Shown here piece after piece: positions 6,832 to 13,007 of a DNA stretch of 14,071 nt. This stretch comes from CAZEVY01 sp964515555. GTDB taxonomy: Bacteria; Acidobacteriota; Terriglobia; Bryobacterales; Bryobacteraceae. The notes under the pieces are model-generated. The model saw nothing but the letters and a program-made list of their open reading frames with translations, searched no databases and was not told the origin of the DNA. The stretch covers positions 1-14,071 of the forward strand of contig CAZEVY010000125.1 of assembly GCA_964515555.1 (NCBI GenBank), read 5' to 3'. A program made the translations under genes and the position numbers. How positions within the stretch are numbered: position 1 is the first letter of the stretch; every line of letters begins with the position of its first letter.

Positions 6832-7653
6832 TCAACCCGCGATGCGATAGACCTCGCGCTTGGGGCGGCCGAAGCGGCGCGCGGCTTCCTTGATGGCGTC
6901 CATGCGGGAGAGTCCGGAGCGCTCCAGCTGGGCGACCGCGGCGCGGACTTCATCGTCGCCCGCGGCGGGGGCCTCTCCGGTCGCGCCCGAGACGACGATC
7001 GTGAACTCACCCTGAACAGCGGGCCGGGCGGCGAGGAGGTCGCGAAGCTCCCGCGCCGGGCCGCGCAGGAACTCCTCGTGGAGCTTGGTCATCTCGCGGG
7101 CGAGGGCGACGGGGCGGTCGCCGAGGACGGCCGAGAGGTCGTCGAGGGCGGCGAGGATGCGATGGGGGGCCTCGAACCAGACCAGGGTCGCCGGGTCGCC
7201 GGCGACGGCCTCGATGGCGCGGCGGCGCGCGGCGGGCTTCGGCGGGAGGAAGCCGCAGAAGCGGAAGGCGTGGGTCGGGAGTCCGGCGGCGGAGAGCGCG
7301 GCGACCACCGATGACGGCCCGGGCACGGGGACGACGCGAACACCCGCGGCGAGGGCGGCTTCGACAAGGCGGTAGCCGGGATCGGAGACCAGCGGCGTGC
7401 CGGCGTCGGAGATGAGCGCCACGTCGGCGCCGGCCAGCAGGCGGGCGACCAGGCCGGCCGTGCGCGCGGTTTCGTTGTGCTCGTGGAGGCTGAGCGTCGG
7501 CGTGGCGATGGCGTAATGGTCGAGGAGCTTGCGCGCGTGGCGGGTGTCCTCGCAGGCGATGAGGGCGGCGCGTCGAAGCAGGTCGACGGCGCGGTAAGTG
7601 ATGTCGGAGAGGTTGCCGATGGGGGTGGCGACGATGTAGAGCGTGCCGGGCAT
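6832..7653 (-). CDS. rsmI: 16S rRNA (cytidine-1402 2'-O)-methyltransferase RsmI
   Basis: The 273-aa protein is a tetrapyrrole-methylase-fold enzyme that uses SAM to 2'-O-methylate C1402 in the decoding centre of 16S rRNA, acting on the 30S subunit. Diagnostic motifs are LYIVATPIGNLSD (5-17), CEDTRHARKLL (34-44), ISDAGTPLVSDPGYRLV (81-97), VPGPSS (110-115), FCGFLPPKP (132-140), FEAPHR (160-165) and AREMTKLHEE (185-194), all typical of the YraL/RsmI family. Length is normal (E. coli about 286 aa). The C-terminal region (about 233-273, LSRMDAIKEAARRFGRPKREVYR) matches the short helical RsmI tail. It starts 18 bp after the stop of the kinase-ATPase gene with no strong ribosome binding site, so it is probably co-transcribed with it. 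In many bacteria rsmI sits by lpoA/yraN genes; that context is absent here. Confidence 0.96.
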   Translation of the reverse strand: MPGTLYIVATPIGNLSDITYRAVDLLRRAALIACEDTRHARKLLDHYAIATPTLSLHEHNETARTAGLVARLLAGADVALISDAGTPLVSDPGYRLVEAALAAGVRVVPVPGPSSVVAALSAAGLPTHAFRFCGFLPPKPAARRRAIEAVAGDPATLVWFEAPHRILAALDDLSAVLGDRPVALAREMTKLHEEFLRGPARELRDLLAARPAVQGEFTIVVSGATGEAPAAGDDEVRAAVAQLERSGLSRMDAIKEAARRFGRPKREVYRIAG

Positions 7654-7671
7654 GGCGGGTGGCCGCGTTCG

Positions 7672-10600
7672 TCAGCCCGCCGCCGTGGCCCCGGCCTCCC
7701 ACCGCCGCAGCACCTGCTCGGCCCGCGCGACGATGCCCCGGGCGCCGATCGCCGCCGCGCCCGTCAGGGCGAGCACGAGTTGGGCGCGGGCGTTTTCGCG
7801 GTCGCCGGGGGCTTCGCGCTCGAGCAGCGTCTCGGCCAGTTCCACGCGCGCTCCGGCAACGAACGACGGAGCGTCGGCCTCGGCATTCTTGCGGATGGCC
7901 ACCTCGTAATGGGCGGCGGCCTCCTCCCAGCGGCCGAGGGCCGCCGAAAGCAGGCCGAGGGGACGCGAGATCCAGCCAAAGGCGACCGCCGAGTTGCCGC
8001 TCATGATCATCCGCCCGGCGTAGGGCAGCAGCATGGGGTAGAGCTTCTCGGCCCGGGCCCGGTCCTTCAGGAAATAGCAGACCTGGGCCAGCCCGGAGAG
8101 GACCACGATGAAGCTGCCGTCGCGCGGCAGGTCCTCGAAATCGCGGGCGGCCACCAGGTCCAGTTGCGCCGCGGCGTCGTCGAGCTTTCCCATATGGCAA
8201 TAAAGATAGGAAAGCACGGACCGGTTACCGGGAATCAGCGGATATTTCTCGATCACGCGGAGCAGAGTATCGACGAACTTCTCCGGCATGCCGCTCTCGC
8301 AATAGACGCCGTTCATCACCACCATGCCGAACAGGCTGGCGGTGGGATCCTGCGCCTTCTGTCCGAGCGCCAGGGCCTGTTGCGACAGAGCCCCCGCCTC
8401 CTGGAACCGGCCGCGCAACAGGCATCGCGCGGCGGCGAAGTGCCGCGCCATCCACAGGAAGGCCGGCTGGCGCAGTTCCCCGGCCAGGGCGGTGTAGGCT
8501 TCGATCTCCTGGTCGAGCGCCGGCATGTTGCCGGTCTCGGTGGCGTCGATGATGCGGCGGTAGCGGGCGCGCAACTGCATTTCCTTGCTGCCGGACATGC
8601 CGGCCAGCCGCAGGAACTCCTCCGACACCGCCAGCCGCTCGTCGAAGCGCTCGGCGAGCATGAGGGCCACGTGCCGGGAATAGAGCGCCATCTGGAGCGC
8701 CCCCGGATCGCCCACGCGGCGCGCGATCGCCAGGGCCTGCTCGCTCAGCGTGACTCGCCGGCCGGTGAAGTAATACAGGGAATTGGCGAGTTGCGCCAGC
8801 AGCCGCGCCCGCAACGGGCTGTCGCCGGGCGGCAGTTTTTCGAGGGCCTCCTGGAGCATCTGGATCTGCACCTGGTCGACCTCGCCGAAGGCGCCCGTCA
8901 TGGCGACGCCGATGCCCAGCGCCGCGCGCGCGAGCTTCTCGGGCTGGCCCGCCTGCCGCGCCAGCTCGGCGGCCCGTTGAAACGACTCCCGCGCCCTCTC
9001 CACGGCGCCGCTCCGCTTCAGCTCTTCGGCGAGCGCCAGCAGCAGATCGCAGCGGTCGTGCCCGCCGCCGGATTCGCCCGGCAGCGCCTGAAGGGCGCGC
9101 TCGTAGAGCGCGGCGGCCTCCTCGTGGGCGTGGACCCGCGTGGCTTCCTGCGCGGCTTTCAGCGCGAACTCGATGGCCTTCAGGTTGTCGGCCGGAGCGC
9201 CGGAGCGGAACCGATGGTGGGCCATCTCGCTGTAGAGCGCCAGCGGATCGCGCCCCCCGGACTCTTCCAGCATCTCGGCGGCGCGCCGATGCAGGCGGGC
9301 GCGGCGCGTGGCGCTCATCTCGCCGTAGAGCGTCTCGCGAATCAGGGCGTGCGTGAACAGGAACCGGCCAGGCTCGCCGCGCTCGACCACCACGCGCGCC
9401 GCCAACGCGGACTCGATGCGGTCGAGCAGCTCGTCCTCGCCCTGGCCGGCCACGGCCGCCAGATCCCCGAGACTGAATTCGCGTCCCAGCACGGACGCCG
9501 CCGCCAGGATCGCGGCGCATTCGGCGGGCAGCGCCGAGATTCGCCGGAGGATCACCTCGCGGACTTCGCCGGGCAGGCGCCGCGCCAGTGCGGCCGCCTT
9601 TTCCGGATCGTCGAGCACGCCCTCGGTGACCAGCACCTTGACCAACTGGCTCAGGAAGAACGGACTGCCCTCGGTGCGCTCGAACACGACGCGGACCAGC
9701 GACTCGGTGGGGGCCACGCCGGCCGTCAGCTCGATGTACCGCGCCACTTCCCCCTCGTCGAGCGGCGGAAGATCGAGGCGGCCCGTGGCGCTATGGCGAG
9801 CCAGCTCCGCCAGCGTCTGCGACAGAGGATGATTCCGATCGAGCCCCTGATCGCGGTAGGTCCCCACGACCAACAGCCGCGACGATGCGATCTCCCGCGC
9901 GAGGAATTCCAGCAGCCGCAGCGAGGGCTGGTCGGCCCAATGCAGGTCTTCGAGGACCAGCAGGAGAGGCTTGTCGGCCGAAGCGTTCTTGAGCAGCGAG
10001 GTCACGCTGTCGAACAGGCGGAATCGCGCCTGGGCCGGCTCCAGGGGAGCGGCCGCCGACGCGCTCGAGATCTGATCGGCGATCTCGGGAACCAGTTCGG
10101 CGATAGGACCGGCGCCGGCGCCGAAGACGCGGCGGAGCTCGGAGGGGTCGCGCCCCTGCGTGTACTCGCGGATGATCTGGAGCCACGGCCAGAAGGCGGG
10201 CGATCCTTCGCCTTCGAAGCATCGTCCCACGAACACGCCGGCGTGACGAACCCGCGCGAAGGCGCACAACTGTTCGGCGGTCCGCGTCTTGCCGCTTCCG
10301 GCTTCGCCCGCCAGNNNNNNNNNNNNNNNNNNNNNNNNNNNNNNNNNNNNNNNNNNNNNNNNNNNNNNNNNNNNNNNNNNNNNNNNNNNNNNNNNNNNNN
10401 NNNNNNNNNNNNNNGCGTGGTCGCCCTGGAACGGAGGGCGGCCGCATACCAGCTCGTAGAGGAGGATTCCGAGGGAATACAGATCGCTTCGGAACGTTGC
10501 GACCTGGCCCTGCGCCTGCTCCGGCGACAGGTACACCACGGTGCCGACCACCATGCCCGTCTGAGTGAAGTGCGAATCCGAGGCGGGCAGAGCGAGGCCG

Positions 10601-11160
10601 AAGTCGCCCAGCTTGGCCGTTCCCTCGGCGGTCAGCCACACGTTGGCCGGCTTGAGATCGCGGTGGACGATGCCGCGGGCGTGCGCATGCTTCAGCGCGG
10701 CCGCAATCTCGCCGCCGAGCCGCATTGCGTGCTCGATTCCGAGCCGTCGGCTTCCGGTGCTTCGGCAAAGGTCCCTCAGCGACCCGCCCGGCACGTACTG
10801 GCAGACGATGTAAGGCCGGCCGGCTTCCTCGCCCAGATCGTAGACATTGACGATGTTCGGATGATCGCCGAGTTGCGCCATGGCACGCGCCTCGCGCTTC
10901 AACCGGTAGACGCCCTCTTCGCTGAGACTCTCGGTCCGCAGCAGGGAGATGACGACGTCGCGTTCGAGCTCGGTGTCCCAGGCCAGGAACACCACTTTCT
11001 GACCGCCTTCGCCGAGCTGGCTCCGCACCTGGTAGCGACCGCCGCCGAACTCGGAGGGAGGCGTCCACGGCGCCGTCGGCGGCGTCGACGGGGCGGCGTT
11101 AGACATCGTGACGTCGGTCGACGCCGGCGGGACAGGCTGGGGGCTGTCGCGACTCGGCAT
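7672..11160 (-). CDS. Protein kinase-like / AAA (STAND) ATPase / TPR-like signalling protein, interrupted by an assembly gap
   Basis: The N-terminal part (248 residues before the gap) is a Hanks-type kinase with a Pro-rich leader (1-40): glycine loop GEGGQKVVF (50-58), alpha-C Glu90, HRDLKPAN (166-173), DFG (186-188) and SPEQ (212-215). The usual VAIK lysine is Ser72, and Lys55 occupies the third glycine of the loop, a WNK-like arrangement. After the gap, 880 residues begin with the Walker A GEAGSGKT (codons 10285-10308), then Walker B LLLVLEDLHWAD (near 9935-9970), GTYR, and a long alpha-helical, TPR-like C-terminal half (about 9250-7750). The architecture is known from Acidobacteriota: a kinase fused to an AAA_16/MalT-like ATPase, without a visible DNA-binding domain. 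Its ligand and targets are unknown. The ATG at 11160 is preferred because a -10-like hexamer and GGTGGG lie just upstream; the in-frame ATG at 11106 is the alternative. It is likely in an operon with rsmI. Confidence 0.88.
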   Translation of the reverse strand: MPSRDSPQPVPPASTDVTMSNAAPSTPPTAPWTPPSEFGGGRYQVRSQLGEGGQKVVFLAWDTELERDVVISLLRTESLSEEGVYRLKREARAMAQLGDHPNIVNVYDLGEEAGRPYIVCQYVPGGSLRDLCRSTGSRRLGIEHAMRLGGEIAAALKHAHARGIVHRDLKPANVWLTAEGTAKLGDFGLALPASDSHFTQTGMVVGTVVYLSPEQAQGQVATFRSDLYSLGILLYELVCGRPPFQGDHXXXXXXXXXXXXXXXXXXXXXXXXXXXXXXXXXXLAGEAGSGKTRTAEQLCAFARVRHAGVFVGRCFEGEGSPAFWPWLQIIREYTQGRDPSELRRVFGAGAGPIAELVPEIADQISSASAAAPLEPAQARFRLFDSVTSLLKNASADKPLLLVLEDLHWADQPSLRLLEFLAREIASSRLLVVGTYRDQGLDRNHPLSQTLAELARHSATGRLDLPPLDEGEVARYIELTAGVAPTESLVRVVFERTEGSPFFLSQLVKVLVTEGVLDDPEKAAALARRLPGEVREVILRRISALPAECAAILAAASVLGREFSLGDLAAVAGQGEDELLDRIESALAARVVVERGEPGRFLFTHALIRETLYGEMSATRRARLHRRAAEMLEESGGRDPLALYSEMAHHRFRSGAPADNLKAIEFALKAAQEATRVHAHEEAAALYERALQALPGESGGGHDRCDLLLALAEELKRSGAVERARESFQRAAELARQAGQPEKLARAALGIGVAMTGAFGEVDQVQIQMLQEALEKLPPGDSPLRARLLAQLANSLYYFTGRRVTLSEQALAIARRVGDPGALQMALYSRHVALMLAERFDERLAVSEEFLRLAGMSGSKEMQLRARYRRIIDATETGNMPALDQEIEAYTALAGELRQPAFLWMARHFAAARCLLRGRFQEAGALSQQALALGQKAQDPTASLFGMVVMNGVYCESGMPEKFVDTLLRVIEKYPLIPGNRSVLSYLYCHMGKLDDAAAQLDLVAARDFEDLPRDGSFIVVLSGLAQVCYFLKDRARAEKLYPMLLPYAGRMIMSGNSAVAFGWISRPLGLLSAALGRWEEAAAHYEVAIRKNAEADAPSFVAGARVELAETLLEREAPGDRENARAQLVLALTGAAAIGARGIVARAEQVLRRWEAGATAAG
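10315..10414. other. Assembly gap (100 N) inside the kinase-ATPase gene
   Basis: Exactly 100 N separate the kinase segment, which ends at GRPPFQGDH after helix F, from the ATPase segment, which begins two residues before Walker A. The missing part should contain kinase helices G to I, a linker and the first ATPase strand, roughly 80-130 residues. The true gap is therefore probably about 250-400 bp, not 100. The same reading frame on both sides is compatible with one gene but is expected by chance one time in three. Confidence 0.93.
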
Positions 11161-11176
11161 CCCACCAGCAGAGCAC

Positions 11177-11185
11177 ACTATAATA
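11177..11185. promoter_or_regulatory. Overlapping divergent -10 elements between the kinase-ATPase and radical SAM genes
   Basis: The + strand carries a perfect TATAAT at 11179-11184, suited to the radical SAM gene (start 11231, leader about 40 nt). The minus strand of the same bases reads CTATTATAGTG, offering TATTAT (11180-11185) or TATAGT (11177-11182), 16-19 nt before the kinase-ATPase ATG at 11160. No good -35 element is seen at the right spacing on either side. The island is strikingly AT-rich for this genome. Competition between the two polymerases is likely if both are used. Confidence 0.6.
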
Positions 11186-11212
11186 GCTGTCATCAAGCCT
11201 CGGAACCGCCTC

Positions 11213-11223
11213 GGAGAGGGGGG
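11213..11223 (+). promoter_or_regulatory. Ribosome binding site of the radical SAM gene
   Basis: GGAGAGGGGGG ends 7 nt before an in-frame TTG at 11231. No ATG or GTG exists in this frame between the promoter and the conserved N-terminus, so this purine run decides the TTG start. Confidence 0.6.
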
Positions 11224-11230
11224 TGCGAAA

Positions 11231-12859
11231 TTGCCGAAAATCATTCTGATTCACCCGGCATTGACGACCACCGGGTTCAGTTTCTTCACTCCAAGATGGC
11301 TGTTCGTGCTGGCGCGTGCGACGCCGGCCGAGTATGGCGGCGACCCGGTGCTGGTCGACGAAACCCTGGAGCGCTTTCGGCCGGAGATCGTCGATAAGGG
11401 CGACCTGGTCGGCATTGGAATCACCAGCGGGAACTGCCGCCGGGGATACGAGATTCTCGGCGAGGCCAGGCGGCGCGGCGCCACCGTCGTCATGGGCGGC
11501 ATCCACGCCACCATATTTCCGCAGGAGCCGCTGGAAATGGGCGCCGACGCCGTGGTCACCGGCAGCGGCGAGGGCGTGTGGCCGGCCGTGGCCCGCGACG
11601 CCTTCGACGGACGACTCAAGAGAATCTACGGCGGCGGACGGCTCTCCGGCGGCGATATGGGCGCCGCGCGCTGGGACCTGCTCGACCCGTCGCGCTATCT
11701 GTTCCCGACTATTCAGACCGTCGCCGGATGCCCGGAGAATTGCAGCTTCTGTTCGGTCTGGGTGACCGAGGGGCGCACGCCCCGCATGCGGCTCGCCGAC
11801 AATATCATCGCGGAGGCGAACGAGCTGTATGAAATGGGATACCGTTATATCGTTTTCGCCGACGACAATTTCAATCCCGCCACCACGGGCCGGATTCAAA
11901 GAGAGCCGAGCGCGGCGAAACGGCGGCAGCTCGAAGAGGTCCGCCAGGAGCGGCTGCGGTTATTCGAGGAATACGATCGCCGCGTTCCCAGGAACTTCTA
12001 CGGATTAACGCAAATGACGGTGGAGGTTCTCAGCGACGAGGAGTATCTCGCCGCCATGCGGGATCAAATGCGCGTGCGAGGGGCCGTGATCGGCGTGGAG
12101 TCGTTCTCGGAAGAGGGCCTGGACGCGGTCAACAAGACGTGGAACCCGGTCGGACAGGGAATGGTAGAGGCGGTGCGGGCCATCCAGGACCGGGGCCTGT
12201 TCGTGCTGGCGTCGATCATCTGCGGACTGGAGTCCGACACCCCGCAGACCATTCGCACCATGCGGCGCTTCGCCGTCGATTCCGGGGCGCTGTTCGCTCA
12301 GTTCACCATGTACAATCCGCTGCCGGGCACGCGCGACTACCACGAGATGCTTCGCGACCGGAATAATCTGACGACCATCGGCTACCAGCCCCGCCATAGC
12401 GCGCAGCTGCTCTCCGACCGCTTCTGGCTGGGCCGCCACACGCCACTGGACCTGGTTCGCCTCCCGAAACTCAACCGTGCCGACTGGGCGGCGGAGACCA
12501 TGGAGTGCTGGCGACGGTTCTACTCGGTGCGGGAAACGCTCCGCCGCATCTGGACCGGCGCCGGAAGGAACTGGCCGTGGGCCGGAAAAGTCACCTACTT
12601 CTTCGCCAGCCTGGTCTTCCGGCGCGTGTACGCCGGCAACGGCCTCTCGGCGGACGCCGAGAACCGCACCCGTCGCAGCATGCTGACGCGCCTCATGATT
12701 CGGGCCGGCGTCGCTGTCTACGGCCGCTTCATCCGGCAAAACGGCGTTGGCTTTCGGGTCGCGCCGGCGGCAGGGGGATCGAGCGCCTGGGGAGAGGCCG
12801 CGGTCGACGAACGGCGGCCGGAAAGCGCGTCGATCGCGGCCCGCCGCGCGGCCGGGTAA
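11231..12859 (+). CDS. Cobalamin-binding-domain radical SAM protein (class B type), substrate unknown
   Basis: From the TTG start the product is 542 aa. Residues 1-~150 form a Rossmann-like B12-binding domain (PKIILIHPAL, VGIGITSG 60-67, VVMGGIHATIFPQEPL 87-101, ADAVVTGSGE 105-114). It lacks the DxHxxG base-off histidine motif, as is typical of radical SAM B12 proteins. The radical SAM core follows, with CPENCSFC (Cys167, 171, 174; CxxxCxxC) for the 4Fe-4S cluster, FADDNF (209-214), IGVES (287-291), VNKTWN (300-305) and FTMYNPLPGT (358-367). A charged helical insert (about 220-252) follows FADDNF. The C-terminal ~170 residues are unassigned and hold a hydrophobic patch near 455-468. Such enzymes methylate unreactive carbons or rearrange lipids and natural products; this one's substrate cannot be told. 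It is divergent from the kinase-ATPase and shares no operon. The first ~40 codons of the open frame overlapping the kinase start are excluded. Confidence 0.9.
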   Translation: MPKIILIHPALTTTGFSFFTPRWLFVLARATPAEYGGDPVLVDETLERFRPEIVDKGDLVGIGITSGNCRRGYEILGEARRRGATVVMGGIHATIFPQEPLEMGADAVVTGSGEGVWPAVARDAFDGRLKRIYGGGRLSGGDMGAARWDLLDPSRYLFPTIQTVAGCPENCSFCSVWVTEGRTPRMRLADNIIAEANELYEMGYRYIVFADDNFNPATTGRIQREPSAAKRRQLEEVRQERLRLFEEYDRRVPRNFYGLTQMTVEVLSDEEYLAAMRDQMRVRGAVIGVESFSEEGLDAVNKTWNPVGQGMVEAVRAIQDRGLFVLASIICGLESDTPQTIRTMRRFAVDSGALFAQFTMYNPLPGTRDYHEMLRDRNNLTTIGYQPRHSAQLLSDRFWLGRHTPLDLVRLPKLNRADWAAETMECWRRFYSVRETLRRIWTGAGRNWPWAGKVTYFFASLVFRRVYAGNGLSADAENRTRRSMLTRLMIRAGVAVYGRFIRQNGVGFRVAPAAGGSSAWGEAAVDERRPESASIAARRAAG

Positions 12860-12864
12860 CCAGC

Positions 12865-12885
12865 GCCACCCGGTACGTGGGTGGC
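12865..12885 (+). terminator. Hairpin 1 after the radical SAM gene
   Basis: GCCACCC (12865-12871) pairs perfectly with GGGTGGC (12879-12885) around a 7-nt loop, starting 5 bp after the radical SAM stop. There is no T run, so it would be a U-less terminator or an mRNA-end stabiliser. It abuts hairpin 2. Confidence 0.45.
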
Positions 12886-12922
12886 CGCCGCCTCGCGGAC
12901 GAAAGCAACCGCGAAGGCGGCG
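12886..12922 (+). terminator. Strong hairpin 2 between the radical SAM gene and eno
   Basis: CGCCGCCTCGCGG (12886-12898) pairs with CCGCGAAGGCGGCG (12909-12922) over 13 base pairs with one bulged A and a 10-nt loop containing GAAA. This is much stronger than chance pairing even in GC-rich DNA. No T run follows. It probably ends or protects the radical SAM transcript; being symmetrical, it could also act on antisense transcription. Confidence 0.55.
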
Positions 12923-12948
12923 CGAGAGAGACGCAAGTAGCCGCCGGC

Positions 12949-12985
12949 GCGCAGCGGAGGTCACGCGGAACGCCTGGCGCTGCGC
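12949..12985 (+). other. Hairpin 3 just upstream of eno
   Basis: GCGCAGCG (12949-12956) pairs perfectly with CGCTGCGC (12978-12985), leaving a 21-nt loop that can close partly (AGG with CCT). It ends 22 bp before the eno ATG and immediately upstream of the presumed eno -10. It may be a factor-binding palindrome, part of the terminator cluster, or chance. Confidence 0.35.
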
Positions 12986-12991
12986 CTGTGA

Positions 12992-12997
12992 CAGAAT
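12992..12997 (+). promoter_or_regulatory. Possible extended -10 element (TGACAGAAT) of eno
   Basis: CAGAAT (4 of 6 to TATAAT) is preceded by TGA, fitting the TGn extended -10 form, and lies 10 nt before the eno ATG. No Shine-Dalgarno sequence lies between them (AAGATCTCCC). This would give a leader of only a few bases. No -35 element was recognised. Confidence 0.4.
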
Positions 12998-13007
12998 AAG
13001 ATCTCCC

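Noticed and set aside
6677..11160. Idea that the kinase, ATPase, secreted repeat protein and radical SAM gene form one defence or biosynthetic system
   Set aside because: They lie on different strands with a housekeeping gene (rsmI) and an unknown-size gap between them, and no nuclease, toxin, transport or core biosynthetic gene is present.
11108..11230. Upstream extension of the radical SAM protein to an ATG at 11108
   Set aside because: It would overlap the kinase-ATPase start and both -10 elements; the conserved domain begins at the TTG with a good ribosome binding site.
7477..11397. Very long plus-strand open frame (about 1300 codons) opposite the kinase-ATPase gene
   Set aside because: It is antisense to a gene with clear kinase and ATPase motifs, is rich in Arg/Gly/His as expected of a GC-rich shadow frame, crosses the N run and shows no domain.
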